A DNA stretch of 64,000 nt from Macrosoma leucophasiata (GCA_036365455.1 JAWQUS010000016.1:16143001-16207000); one strand, 5' to 3'; counted from the stretch's first letter, positions 12,152 through 23,365 are shown. Made by a program: numbers and translations. Notes: a model not told the origin generated them from the letters alone.

Positions 12152-12439
12152 AAATAACAAAAAAGGAAAACTATCACAGCTTCGTATGTTCTTAGATTTT
12201 CGCAAGCTACACTCATTGAAATAAAACTAGTTTTCGGATTTATCTCGCTAGCTATCACAGCTTCATGAGTTTAAGAGTAATAGACGATCAACTGAAGAAA
12301 TATACTTAAAGAAGCGGCATCCTACACTGCGCATGGCCCGACACGTGCGGGGCAGGTTTTCGTTAATACCTACTTTAAAAAATATACATTTATTTATGCT
12401 GTGGTATGTAATTCTAGTTACTGAGAAACAAATATATTA

Positions 12440-12677
12440 AACTAGCTGACACCGAACTTCGTCACGCCATCGGAGATTTTTGAATATTTGCTGTTATTTT
12501 TTAAATATTTTTTTTTCATGCAATCTTTTTCCTGACAATAACGAAAACATAAAAGAAAAATGTATCCAATTTGGTGCAGTCATTTGGAAGTTATGCGCTT
12601 ACAAACATTTCGGTGTTTCATTTTTAGGGTGCTGTACCTAAAAGGTAAAAACGGGACCTTATTACTAAGCGTCCGCT
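12440..12677 (+). repeat. Old dispersed repeats; second one interrupted at 12677
   Basis: 12440-12610 starts with the CTAGCTGACACCGAACTTCG motif common to several places in the window. 12618-12677 (TTTTTAGGGTGCTGTACCTA, AAACGGGACC, ATTACTAAGCGTCCGCT) is the first part of a repeat whose continuation (GCCTGTCTGTCTGTCGCC, GCTGTATCTCATGAACCGT, TTGCCGCTATGACAACA) resumes at 18071. The two halves are separated by the 5.39 kb insertion. Confidence 0.75.
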
Positions 12678-13071
12678 TGTAACGGAACCCACTCTCTCAA
12701 AAAGGGGACTCTTCAGATAAAGGATATTTTCGAAGTCAAATCTAAATCAACAAGAATATAATATTGGCCAAGTGATGTCTAAAGGGACCCTACAAGTTGT
12801 TAAATGGTAGAAACCTTAAGTTCTTTAATAGAGGTAAGAATAAAGTTAGAAATGTGATAAGATTATTAAATAGAACCCCAAAGAGTAAATTACTGAATAC
12901 ACAATACAATATTGGAGGGGAAAGTTAAGGAGCCCCAAACCATCGCCCCTTAGTGTGAGTACCAAACCAAGAATCTGTACTCTCCAGACGAGCTTGGAGT
13001 ATATTTGGTAGATGAGCGTATAAATAACGCTTAAATATTTACCATACAATGATGGTCACATTTATAATCAA

Positions 13072-13370
13072 ACTGTTGTAAAACAACAGATATAAAGGCA
13101 AAGCCTCAAATTGTAGATGAGGTATAAAGACAAAGTCTTAATAAGCTGACAAAGTCAGTAAGTTGTAGTCGACTGTTGTAAACAACAGTTTATATGGCAT
13201 AAGCCTCAAATTGCAGGTATCGTGTAAGACATAGTCTTAATAAGCTGACAAAGTCAGTAAATTGTAGTAGACTGTTGTAAACAACAGATAAAGTGGCATA
13301 AGTCTCAAATAGTAGATACTTTGTGTGAGACATAGTCTTAATAAACTGACAAAGTCAGCGGATCATATTT
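13072..13370. repeat. Three tandem units of about 100 bp, each a set of four hairpins
   Basis: Units begin at 13072, 13172 and 13271. Each has, in order, CTGTTGT-ACAACAG, a GGC-GCC hairpin, AAGAC-GTCTT and CTGAC-GTCAG, with spacers of 2-4 nt (AAA, ATA or ATAA). For example, AAGAC ATA GTCTT lies at 13226-13238 and CTGAC AAA GTCAG at 13245-13257. The pairing is kept although the loop changes between units (AAA versus ATA). Confidence 0.85.
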
Positions 13371-13740
13371 CAATATTAATATAGGCCATTAACAGGCAAT
13401 CAGGTAAAATATACTCATTTGAGTATTCCAATGATGAGGTTGATATGTATATTATCAATCTTCACAGACACCGTTAGGCGCAGTAATTGTTGCAGTAGTA
13501 GATCATGATCATAATATGGCATAGCCATTAAGTTGTTATACCGTAAACATAGTTTACTCATTCTGACATAGTCAGTAAATAAATATTTCAGGCAATGTCC
13601 TGTAATTATGGTTTAACCATATATGAGTATTACCTCATTGTATATTGTCAGTATCTGACATCGCAAATAAATGCAATATTGTAGTTTCCATAAGGTAGGT
13701 GCATAACACACAATAAATGTAGCGGTTCCATGACCGATCA
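13371..13740. repeat. Continuation of the hairpin array with different arms
   Basis: At least ten more short inverted repeats: ATACTCA-TGAGTAT, TTGATA-TATCAA, GATCATGATC, ATGGC-ATA-GCCAT, GTAAAC-ATA-GTTTAC, CTGAC-ATA-GTCAG, CAGG-CCTG, ATGGTTTAACCAT, ATGAG-CTCAT and TGTCAG-TAT-CTGACA. Arms are 4-7 bp, usually around a 3 nt loop, every 25-40 bp. Sparser hairpins continue to 14420, for example TGCCTTTAGGCA, AACCTTATTAGGTT and the 9 bp arms AATACAGGT-ACCTGTATT. Confidence 0.8.
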
Positions 13741-13854
13741 TCGCAACAAGGCGGATAATGATCTGTTGATCATATTATAATATTAAATATGTGTTGTGTT
13801 TGTTCTGAAGCAACACCTCTTCATCCAGATGGATATTATCTCCAACGTTAATGG

Positions 13855-14665
13855 AATCGACCTATAAGATAATGTATAAGTCAAAGCAAAACCAGACCCA
13901 AGGTACACCACAGGTGAAATTACAGCACCACAAAATAACATTTGCTAGGGGCTCTGCCCATTATCGCAAGAACAGGTAGTGTGTAACTCACAGCGCACAG
14001 GTACTAGCAAGCCAGACAACGTCGATGAGGATAGGCCGACCCACAACTGCTGATACCCACAGACTAGACCAAAGGTACACTAGGCGGAGACCGCGGAGAC
14101 TACAAGACTACAAAAATAATATTTGCTAGGGCTCAACCCATTATCGCAAGAACAGGTAGTGAGTAGCTCCAGTATACAGGCCAGCTGTCAGTAAATATGT
14201 TTTAAATATTCCAAACTGAATGTCGAAAGTATATGAACAGAACATACAGAACAGTATAATGTATCAACAATACAGGTGTGATATTTATAGTGATTACCTG
14301 TATTGTGTTTATATAATGTTTATGGATTTATACATAAACCATGTATTCTGCACACTGCCTTTAGGCAAAACCTTATTAGGTTTCCAGATTCAAATGAGTT
14401 TTGTAGATCTCTATAAGTAGCAGATTATTATAAAATATGTTTAGTGTTGGTTGTTCTGAAGTAGGTACTACTACGTCCAGATGATAGTAAAGAAGAGTGT
14501 AGGTGTGGAATCGACCCATAGTACCCAAGTTAATGGTGTAGGTCGACCCACATAAGTTGCTAGCGCACTAGACCAAGATACACCCCAGGGAGTATACATC
14601 ACCACAGTGTTTTTCAGGCTTGGCCCTACTTGTTTTTTATGTGATAAGTAACTCCAGTGCACTGG
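13855..14665. repeat. Three diverged copies of a roughly 160 bp block
   Basis: Copies at 13855-13990, 14030-14165 and 14505-14665 share GTCGACCCA- or ATCGACC-like starts, CTAGACCAA, GGTACACCACAGG-like and CACCACA segments, then GCTAGGGCTC and GTAACTCCAGT-like ends. The first two also share CCATTATCGCAAGAACAGGT. A linked block around TTCTGAAG and CCAGATGAT is duplicated at 13790-13838 and 14440-14480, so a larger unit of about 650 bp may have been duplicated. Confidence 0.65.
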
Positions 14666-16639
14666 CGTAGCCGCGGGACAACGTTGAGTGTCTTTCAGTC
14701 CTGGACGTCAGAAGTGATGTATGTAGCGAAGGAACGAGTCCAACGCCCCAACAAACCAGGTGTGTAATGCGTGTATTGTGTTAATAATGATAATGGTAAG
14801 TTCATTATAATCCAGAGTCAATAATCGATAATATCTTTGTAGATATCATTATTCAATAATGACAACTAAAACGTCCATACTTATTTGCAGCCAATAATTA
14901 GTAAATATTTATAGACCAAAGTCAGTATATGATAAAACATATATATAAAACATAGGTATAAAACATAGGTATAAATTAACTAACAATGTCTATAGGCTAG
15001 ATGAATTCTCATTACTTACTCGCAGTAACAAAGTATGTATATAAACAAACACCAAAATGTTCAAATTGATTTAAATAATGTATGTTGAACATTGATGCGG
15101 TAATATTTCAATAAAGTATTAATTAATCTCAGCTTCATTGTCAATAAAATAATATTCATCTTATATGAATGCAATACAGCACTAACTGTGTAGTATTAAT
15201 ATAATCTACACGTTCCTTATTGTTATATGATCAATAACTCCAGCTATGCAACAACCACCTTGCTTTGTGATGCTATTTATCAGATTATAATAATACACAT
15301 AAGGAATATGTCAATTAAGACAAACTATTTAAAATAATATAATTACTCCAAGCTTATGGGAAAATAGAAATTAAAAACCAATCGGTTAAGTATGTACCTA
15401 CCTAAAATGACTAACAAACATAGCGTGGGAACACTAAAGTAATAAAGGAGAATTTTATTACTTTTCAAACTAAAGACGATGACCAGATGTTTGTACTTCC
15501 GCCTTTGTAGTGCGAACCCATAATCGTTAAAAATAATAAGCCTAACATTACACAATGGGTTCCTATTGTTTAACTCGAAAGTTAAAGCCATTTAGTTGCG
15601 AGAAATACACCAATGGACCACGTGTTGAACTGTTCATGTTGAAGACAATAGATAATCCATTGTTTTTTTATTTAAGGTTATTATGTCCAGTTCTCTTTTA
15701 TGGTCGACACATTTGCTAGCCATGCCTACCTCTAAACACTTGAGACAATATGCGTGGGAATTCTAGAGAGTTCCAAATATCTTTCTTATTATTGGTCCAG
15801 GAAATTGAATCCTGCATCATCAATACCTTTACTCACAACCAACTAGGTAACTATCCTGATGAAATAACGTCCACTGACCATTTACTTATGTACGAACATC
15901 GAAGTTCGTTTAGCTGTAACCCTTTACATACATATAAAATACTCCTCATTAGCACTAATATTAACTGAATCGAACAGTTAACTTCAGTGTGAATATAATT
16001 TGTACATTCTTGAAATTATATACATAGAGTATGACTTTTAGTAGATAATTATTAAATTACCTACTACTCTATCGAAATCTACATACACCTATTTATTTGA
16101 CAATTTACCAATATTATTACTAATGTAACTGAATCGAACAGTTTACTTAGTAAGTATTTCCTTAGATGAATTGTATATAATATTTTTATTAATTTGTCAT
16201 TTTTAATATTATTACAAATACGACTGATTAGATAGTAACACTCTAATTGACCAGGGAATTGAACCCATAGTAATTAGTAATAACTTAAATCACACATTGT
16301 AAATATTTAATGACCAGTAAAAGATCATTTTGACTGACAATATTTTATCAATCTGTGGATTCCTAGATTTGTAACCTCATGAAAGTAATAATTTCACTTT
16401 CATTAAATGATAAATAATAATAATCATCATCATAATCATTTCAGCTGAAAGACGTCAGTGTTAGACACATTCTAAATAAATAATTCTCCACCTTAATTAC
16501 GCTATTCACTAATTATAATTATTAGGCAACCATCAATTATGTGAACTACCTTAAATAATGAAATAGTGATTGAAAACCGAAATAATATGTAGGTATTTCA
16601 GATTATCAATTCAAATATCAAAACATCATCATCAACATA

Positions 16640-17090
16640 TATTCTATGACCTACATTATTAAACTGAGAGTATGAAGTGCCAAATATCTCAATTCTTAGT
16701 TTCTGTCTGTAGTATGATGCTATTGAAACATAATTACCTGCCTTTTATACTAACGTTATTAAACAATTATTATTTCTCTGTAGTGTAACGCTATTGAGTC
16801 ACTATTATTTACCTATAGTTTATTCAGTTTGTCTGTAATACAATTTTATCAGAGAATATTATTATCTACCTATAATATAATGCTGTTGAAGCAATATCAT
16901 CTGCCTTCAACCTAATAGTATCAATATTCTGCTATCTGCCTGTAGTGTAATGCTATCAAAATATATTCTCCTGTAATCTAACATTATAACAACACTAATA
17001 CATGACTGTAATTTAACGTCTATCTGCCTGTAGTGTAGCACCATAAAAACACTAATATCCACCTATAATTTAATATATTCGGAACACTGT
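16640..17090. repeat. Degenerate tandem array with CTGCCTGTAGTGTAATGCTAT-like unit
   Basis: About nine degraded repeats of a 40-55 bp unit (ATCTGCCTGTAGTGTAATGC and variants CTGTAGTGTAACGCTATTGA, CCTATAATATAATGCTGTTG). It lies inside the 5.39 kb insertion. No coding potential. Confidence 0.65.
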
Positions 17091-18066
17091 AATGAATACA
17101 GAAAATAATCTAAATTCAGACAAATTATTGAATATTAACTCACGGTTAGTCGACGGCTCCCCGCTCTGCTGGTTGGTGATAATGCGCTTACGCATTACGT
17201 GGTGAAGATAACTCGATCGCTAATTTATACCTATTTATTTCTATACTCAAATGCCTATTCTAATAATTAAATTCCTGAAGATTCCTAACTTAAAATAATA
17301 GTAAACTACGATACGTTTCAATTAAGAGTGCTTTATACTGCGTGTAATTGTGACTAAAACTGGTACAACGTATTATAATGCCTACTTCTCCTTTTCCTAA
17401 TCTGAAAATATAATTTCTAGTAAAAGACCTCTGGTTTCCCTATTGCATTTATACTACCTATGAATTCCTATCAAGTTTTGTTTAATTTAAATAAATGAAT
17501 CTACTTTCTGTTCGCAAAACTAAATAAAGCTAATTTATATTGTAAGATTATATGAAGTACTTCATTTTGTATAAACACATCCTAAAAATCTCTCAATAAA
17601 AGAATAACCAGATAAATAAATAAACATAAAATAGGTAACCCTCAGTGAATTTAGTATAAAGTTATCATTATTAACTAATGAGTTAAAATATTATATGAAA
17701 TTAGTGTAACCTATTTTATATTTAAAATAAAAATCACTCACCAAACGCCGCTACCACTACCTACTTTGCACCACCGTCCTAATCGTCGCCCTGGCTCTCT
17801 AACTACAACTGTCTCTCCTCTCCCGTCAACATCCCTTATATATCGATCCTTTTTTCTGAATTTGGGATACGGTGGGGATGTGGCTATGCTCGCATTTTTT
17901 ATGAGCGTCCTATGGTTCTCAACATACCTTACCAATAGTGTATCTCAACTATTTAGTTATGATACCTATAAAACATAGGTATATATTCATATAGTAATAT
18001 GCAAAAAAAAAAATATCTATCGTGCTTTGATTAAATTCTATGTGACGGCATATGGATGTCGTTACA

Positions 18067-18505
18067 CGCTGCCTGTCTGTCTGTCGCCACGCTGTATCTC
18101 ATGAACCGTTATAGCTAAAAGCTGAAATTTTCAAAAATTATATGTTTTTGTTGCCGCTATGACAACAAACACTAAAAATAAAAAAATGAATATATTATGG
18201 ACCCCGTACAATAAGCGTGTTATTTTCGTATTTTTGCTCAATATAAAAATAACGGTAGCAGGTAGACGCTTAAAATTTTCACGGAAAATGTTGTTGTATA
18301 TTAACTTTCAAAATAAATAATAAAATAAAAATAAAGTGAATATTATAGGAGAGCTCCCATACAACAAACGTATTTTTTAAGCAATATCTTACTCTATGTT
18401 TATATAGATGTAGAAAATTGAATATAACAAACGTAATTTTCTTTCGTAGATGATGATATGGAATACTTCGTATGTGAGTCCGACTCGCGCTTGGCTGCTT
18501 TTTTC
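18067..18505 (+). repeat. Old dispersed repeat, part resumed after the 5.39 kb insertion
   Basis: Begins at the second CGCT, continues GCCTGTCTGTCTGTCGCC, and ends near GAGTCCGACTCGCGCTTGGC (18477-18497). I recall this as the typical end of an abundant lepidopteran repeat. Confidence 0.7.
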
Positions 18506-18838
18506 TTATTTATACAGATAAAACCTGTACCTACACTAATAAAAACTCAATTTACAAAACAGTAGCGGTCCAACCCTATCCATTAAGAGAAATAAACTTT
18601 AGAATGCGATAAATTTCGAATTGACATTCAAACGAATTAACAGACGATTCGTGCGTACTAATTCATAATTGTGTTACCTTTGAACTGGTCCAAATACAGA
18701 ATAAATACCGGTCACAAGAGATTTCGAATTTAATTCAGGTACATTTGAATTTGTCCCGTCTTTTGAAAATATTATCCGTTTTTGGGTGCCACAAAGTTAA
18801 TATTGTAATTTTTAATATTAATAGCTGTTTTTCACGAC

Positions 18839-18842
<4 letters not shown>
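18506..18842. other. No recognisable feature
   Basis: AT-rich sequence between the old repeat and the LINE tail. Nothing supported. Confidence 0.4.
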
Positions 18843-18871
<29 letters not shown>

Positions 18872-21790
18872 ATATTTATTTGCATAAACATGTGTGTGTA
18901 CATACATCGAAGGTATACATACAGGATGACAAAAACAAATTAAGCGCAGACATGTTTGTCACAGAGTGACGTGCAAAAAAAAAAAAATTTTTTTTTTTTA
19001 ATGTCTTAAAAAGTTAATGAGACAATATTAATTTAATGGTATTTATCATGATTATAATTACATACAGAGATCGATATTATATTCAAATTATTTAATGTCA
19101 AGTTTATTACAATTACTCAATGATAGGAAAATAAAATTATGGAATTATCAGTTTAATTATGTCAGTACAAATTGTTTTTCATTTAGGAATTCAGTGACAC
19201 TATAGTATGCTCTGGCAGTCAAAAATTTGCGTAGTTTATTTTTGAAAACAAGTTGAGGGAGTTCCTTCCAACTTTTAGGTATATTGTTATAAATGACTGG
19301 TGCCATGCAGTAAACACTTTTGCGCATCAGGACCGTCTTGGCGGATTGGAGACAAAGTTGACTATTATCACGTCTACTGCGTCGATATGTGTCAGCTAAA
19401 CGATTATAGTAATGTGGATTTGACTTAACAAACACAGCTACTTCTAATATGTACAAGGAAGGTAAAGTTAATATTTGGTGTTTTTTAAAATAGGGCACGC
19501 AGCTATCTGTTTTCGCCAGTTTGAACATCGCCCGTAGACATCTTTTTTGAGATTTGAATGCTGATTCTTTTTCCGTCGAGTTACCCCAAAATATTAATCC
19601 ATATCGAAGACGAGTTTCAACTAAACCGTAGTACGCTGTAAGCAGAGCATCCGTATATAACGTGTATGAAAGTGTGTGTAGAGCGAATGCGGATATACTA
19701 AGCTTTTTACATACAGTCTCGATATGTGGTTTCCAGTTAAGGTTTTTGTCAATCTGTAGGCCAAGAAAATTTGTTGAATTAACTGCTTCTATGCTTTCAT
19801 TACAGTATCTTATACTAAGTTTCATAGCAGGTAACCGTTGCGCAAAATGTATAGTCTTCGTTTTTTTTAAATTTATTTTTAAATTGTGTTCCTGCATCCA
19901 TTGTATAGCTAATTTTAAGGAATTATTTATATCAATCTCATATGTCTCTACATTTTTACAAGGTATTGTCAGAGTACTATCGTCCGCGAATAAGGTCACT
20001 GGTTCTTTTATGCATTTAGGCAAGTCATTAATGTACAGTATAAATAAAAATGGACCTAGAACGCTTCCCTGCGGTACCCCATATTCTACTTCACGCCTTG
20101 ACGATCGATAAATCTCTTCATTCTTGTTTATAGCATTTAATTGTCTAATTTCGGTAATTTGATGTCTATGTTCTAAATACGATTTGATTAAATTAAGGAT
20201 ATTGCCTCTTATGCCATAAGTTTCTAGCTTTTTTAGTAATGTCGAAAAATGTACGTAGTCAAATGCTTGAGTCATGTCACAAAATATACCACAGACTGGA
20301 TTTCGTTTGTCAATATTGTCAATAACATTGTACAAAAAGTCATATATAGCCATATTAGTTGTCCTATGTTGTCGAAAGCCTTTCTGTTCATCACATAAAA
20401 TATTACTTTTTTTCACAAATTGAGACAATTCTTTATATATGTATTTTTCAAATATTTTTGATATGACTGGAATAAGTGCAATAGGTCGGTAGTTTTCCAT
20501 TAGATCTCTATTTCCTTTTTTAAATAATGGCTTTATTATAGACGTTTTTAATGCGGATGGATAGACACCGGCGCTAATACTTAAATTTATGATGTGACTC
20601 AGATGACCACATACTTCCGCTGATACATGTTTTAATATTTTAGTGGAGATATCATCATAACCTACGCTGCCTGTATTGTTTAAAGATTTTATAATTTTAC
20701 ATATGTCTGGTGGTATACTAGGCGCCATGAACATAGAGCTGTTATTCCAATCTAATTTAGAAGACTTGGGATTATTGGCAACTTTCATTTGTGGTTCGAT
20801 TTTATCAACAAAATAACCGTTAAACATTTCTGAGATTTTATGGGGACATGTTACTATGTGGTTATTTAATTTAAGTTGATTTATACTTTGTTTGGGTAAA
20901 TTTTGCTTAGAACGATTAATGATTTGCCAACTACTTTTAGATTTGTTTTTGGATGATTTGATGAAATAATTATTTTGTGCCTTTTGTGTCAAATGTATTA
21001 TCTTTTTAAGCAGTTTAGAATAGTTCTTAAAGTAAATTTTACTTTGACTGGTGGGATTTAATCTATGCTGCCATAAAAGTTTTCTTTTTTTACGACTACA
21101 CAATTTTATTCCTCGTGATAACCATTTTGTTTTTTTTACAATGTGTATTTTAACTCGTTTTTTCGGAAAACATAAATTATACATCAACAGGAATATGTCA
21201 ATAAATTTATTATAGGCTATGTTAGGATCATTTGTTTCATAAATTTCCGAAAAAGAAAGACTATTCATAATATTTTTAAATTTAGCTAGATTGTCATTGT
21301 TGTAGTCTAATCTTGTCGTGTACCAGTAATTTATGGTATACAGTGTTTGTACGGGACAGTGAAGCAGCTGTGCTGTGTGGTCGGACAAGGCCAATTCCAT
21401 AACATCAGTCTCGCATGTTTTACTATAATTATGGGCAAAATTATCTATGCATGTCAAGCTAGCCATACGAGTAGGTTGTTTAAATGTTAATTTCAAATTA
21501 TAACTATTTAATAGACATTCAAATGTATTAGTGTGACGATTTTGTTTCAGCACATCTATGTTAAAATCACCACATATTATAGTGTTCCTGTAATGTGAGC
21601 GTGATATTTCTTGCAAAATAATTTCTAATTTATCCATGCAAAAGTCAAAATTGTTTACATTAGGTACTCTATAGATGCATATTACAATTATCTTATACTC
21701 AATAAGTTCTATTGCACAACATTCAAACATTTTACATGGTATTTGGGTTTGGCAGAAAAAATACATTGTGTTCTTTCGAGAGAGTTAAAC
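18843..21790 (-). mobile_element. CR1/Daphne-like LINE, 5'-truncated, pentanucleotide tail
   Basis: Non-LTR retrotransposon on the minus strand. The 3' end carries a clean tandem of TTATC (GATAA on the plus strand, 18843-18873), the microsatellite type of tail used by CR1-group elements rather than poly(A). The 3' UTR spans 18874-19156. The 5' side stops near 21790 inside the endonuclease, so ORF1 and the endonuclease N-terminus are missing. Upstream, 21790-21851 is a short dispersed repeat. The long undamaged frame suggests a recent insertion. Confidence 0.8.
19157..21766 (-). CDS. LINE ORF2: partial endonuclease plus complete reverse transcriptase (869 aa open frame)
   Basis: APE-type endonuclease C-terminal half: CGDFNID at residues 65-71 and the SDH motif at 128-130; the N-terminal catalytic Asn/Glu part is missing because the copy is 5'-truncated. 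The RT domain spans roughly 390-690: ENYRPIALIPVISKIFEKY (424-442), QKGFRQHRTT (461-470), CDMTQAFDYV (496-505), YGVPQGSVLGPFLFILYIND (562-581) and catalytic FADD (593-596). The C-terminal domain, about 600-869, has TAYYGLVETRLRYG and FWGN. No stop or frameshift is seen. The first Met is probably not the native start. It would encode the enzyme for target-primed reverse transcription in the nucleus; this copy lacks a full endonuclease. A related broken fragment lies at 62.3-63.2 kb. Confidence 0.9.
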   Translation of the reverse strand: MYFFCQTQIPCKMFECCAIELIEYKIIVICIYRVPNVNNFDFCMDKLEIILQEISRSHYRNTIICGDFNIDVLKQNRHTNTFECLLNSYNLKLTFKQPTRMASLTCIDNFAHNYSKTCETDVMELALSDHTAQLLHCPVQTLYTINYWYTTRLDYNNDNLAKFKNIMNSLSFSEIYETNDPNIAYNKFIDIFLLMYNLCFPKKRVKIHIVKKTKWLSRGIKLCSRKKRKLLWQHRLNPTSQSKIYFKNYSKLLKKIIHLTQKAQNNYFIKSSKNKSKSSWQIINRSKQNLPKQSINQLKLNNHIVTCPHKISEMFNGYFVDKIEPQMKVANNPKSSKLDWNNSSMFMAPSIPPDICKIIKSLNNTGSVGYDDISTKILKHVSAEVCGHLSHIINLSISAGVYPSALKTSIIKPLFKKGNRDLMENYRPIALIPVISKIFEKYIYKELSQFVKKSNILCDEQKGFRQHRTTNMAIYDFLYNVIDNIDKRNPVCGIFCDMTQAFDYVHFSTLLKKLETYGIRGNILNLIKSYLEHRHQITEIRQLNAINKNEEIYRSSRREVEYGVPQGSVLGPFLFILYINDLPKCIKEPVTLFADDSTLTIPCKNVETYEIDINNSLKLAIQWMQEHNLKINLKKTKTIHFAQRLPAMKLSIRYCNESIEAVNSTNFLGLQIDKNLNWKPHIETVCKKLSISAFALHTLSYTLYTDALLTAYYGLVETRLRYGLIFWGNSTEKESAFKSQKRCLRAMFKLAKTDSCVPYFKKHQILTLPSLYILEVAVFVKSNPHYYNRLADTYRRSRRDNSQLCLQSAKTVLMRKSVYCMAPVIYNNIPKSWKELPQLVFKNKLRKFLTARAYYSVTEFLNEKQFVLT

Positions 21791-21849
21791 TTCCAACTAC
21801 CTCCATTTTAAATTTGATCACAATCGGTTAAGCCCGTTTAGTTGTGAAC

Positions 21850-22030
21850 GTAATCATCATCATCATCATTTCAGCCAAAAGACGCTCAATGATGAACAAA
21901 AGCCTGCCCAAAGATTACCGCAACAAACGATTCTTGGCCGCCACCATCGATCCGCAACATTCACCAAGTCGTCGGTACACTTCGTAGTCTTCTTCGGTAG
22001 TCTATCCGGGACCACAGAATAGTACACGTT
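21850..22030 (-). repeat. LINE-like 3' end with ATG-repeat tail
   Basis: Read on the minus strand it ends TTTGGCTGAAATGATGATGA, then more ATG units. Upstream is CGATGGTGGCGGCCAAGAAT. It resembles the ATG-tailed 3' ends at 3.4, 39.7 and 55.3 kb. No RT is left. Confidence 0.55.
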
Positions 22031-22140
22031 TTTTTTTATGTCATTAAGTTGACACCTTGTTGACAGTTGACCTGATGGAAAGTGATCACCGTCACCTATG
22101 AGCATTTGCAACACCAGGGGAGTTGCCAACGCGCTGCCAG
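22030..22140 (-). repeat. Short lepidopteran-type dispersed repeat
   Basis: Starts with a T run and ATGTCAT on the plus strand, then ACCTGATGGAAAGTGATCAC, AACACCAGGGGAGTTGCC and CGCGCTGCCAGCC. I recall very similar elements as abundant in Lepidoptera. Family A looks distantly related (GGCAAAC end, CACTCCTGAGG block). Confidence 0.5.
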
Positions 22141-22155
22141 CCCTAAAGGACTTTC

Positions 22156-22447
22156 ACTGGTGGTAGAGCACCAGTGACGGAGCTCGCGGGCGTAGGCACC
22201 ACCGCATTACCTAATATACTTGCCGCTAAATGGTAGTGTTCAGCACTATCGTGTTCCGGTCAGGTGGTAATGTACGGCCCTGTAATTTCCGGCACAGAGG
22301 CATAACACCTTAGGCCTCAGGAGTGGTAACGCATCTGCATTTTGACCTCGGTCTTTGTGTGGGTGTCTATAGGCTGCAGTCATCACTTAACATCAATGTG
22401 AACTGCATGCTTGTTTGCCACTTCCATAATATAAAAAAAAAAAAAAA
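22156..22447 (+). repeat. Family A interspersed repeat, copy A6 (with A tail)
   Basis: One of the best preserved copies, from ACTGGTGGTAGAG to TTTGCCACTTCCATAATAT, followed by a 15 bp A run (22433-22447) that looks like a poly(A) tail. Confidence 0.9.
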
Positions 22448-23249
22448 CTCTTTTGACGCCATTTTTGAAGAACCTCATATTGTCGCACCGAGGTACGAGA
22501 GATACATTTGTAAAAATATTTTTATTTCAAACATAATCATGGTTATTGTAACATCACTTAATCGTTCATCATCTAAATCAGCGGTACCCAAACTTTTAAG
22601 AGCACGGAACGCTAACACTGGTCTTGTTCACGATTGTGACAGGCAATATATAGAGAACCGTGCTGACCTTTCTTAGAAATTCTCGAGCCCCGCGGAACAA
22701 ACTTTGGGAAGATCTAAATCAAGGCTATCCAAACTTTGAAGAGTAAAGCACGATACTAATCTCTCTTATTTTATGAACCGTACAAGTCCTCTAACGTGCA
22801 CCATTGTACCTTTAAGTATAGCAAGATTACGAAATATCGAAAATTGCTTAACGTACAAAGATGAAAATAGTCCGGCAGGTAGTTGACGTTTGTTAAAATC
22901 GGATTTTGTAACAGGGCCGGTTTAAGGTCTAAAGGCTTTCAGTAGAGGCTTGAGAGGCGCAGATCCCTCTCATACAAAATTATTCGTTGGGCATTAGATA
23001 TTAATCAAGTTAAAAATGTCCACACGGATGAAGCGACGGGCAGCGATTAGTTATCAAATGCATAAAACCTTGAAAGGTTTAACTTAAGGTTTAAAGGTGT
23101 GAATTCAAAAGGTTGAGTGGCTCAATCATCTGATATGCGATACAGCGCATAGTCGAAACTACTCGTCATAGAAAGCTAAAATTTGGCGTATAGGTTCCGA
23201 GACAGGAATAAGGGAGCACATTTTAGAGAAAAATTGCACAATTACAGAC
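22448..23249. other. No gene; short direct repeat near 22.57 and 22.71 kb
   Basis: Two diverged direct copies of about 45 bp (TCAGCGGTACCCAAACTTTT at 22577 and the related ATCAAGGCTATCCAAACTTT at 22716). Their CAGCGGT...CAAACTTTT start resembles hAT-type termini, but no paired end was found. The rest shows nothing supported. Confidence 0.4.
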
Positions 23250-23365
23250 ATCTTAGGCCTCAGGAGTGGCAATGCATCTACATTGAAATATCTGCTTTTT
23301 ATGAACATGTGTAGTATAGGCTACCATATGCACTTACCATTAGTGAACTGTATGTTTATCTTGTT
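23250..23365 (+). repeat. Family A interspersed repeat, partial degenerate copy A7
   Basis: Only the 3' half is present: CTTAGGCCTCAGGAGTGGCA to GTGAACTGTATGTTTATC. Confidence 0.7.

Larger units (their letters stand above)
12678..18066. mobile_element. 5.39 kb non-coding hairpin-rich insertion with TGTAACG termini
   Basis: Seen directly: the left end TGTAACGGAACCC and the right end, read inward, TGTAACGACATCC agree at 10 of 13 positions, with 7 identical terminal bases. Both are flanked by CGCT (12674-12677 and 18067-18070), and the flanking sequence is one repeat split in two. The interior has no credible coding frame. It contains an array of short perfect inverted repeats (13072-13740), three diverged copies of a roughly 160 bp block (13855-13990, 14030-14165, 14505-14665) and a degenerate array (16640-17090). 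A TGTNR-type terminus with a 4 bp duplication is compatible with a non-autonomous DNA transposon, for example a Ginger-like one; an LTR-type end is less likely because no terminal direct repeat is visible. The superfamily is undetermined. Confidence 0.7.

Noticed and set aside
13072..13370. CRISPR array
   Set aside because: Units of 100 bp repeat in full rather than as short repeats with unique spacers, and the surroundings are eukaryotic transposons.
17738..17978. Overlapping frames of 65-70 aa on both strands in a GC-richer patch
   Set aside because: No homology recognised; low-complexity Ser/Thr/Pro and Arg/Gly composition from composition bias.
12678..18066. LTR retrotransposon or LARD interpretation of the 5.39 kb insertion
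   Set aside because: Ends are TGT...ACA-like, but no terminal direct repeat was found when the two ends were compared. Kept only as an alternative.
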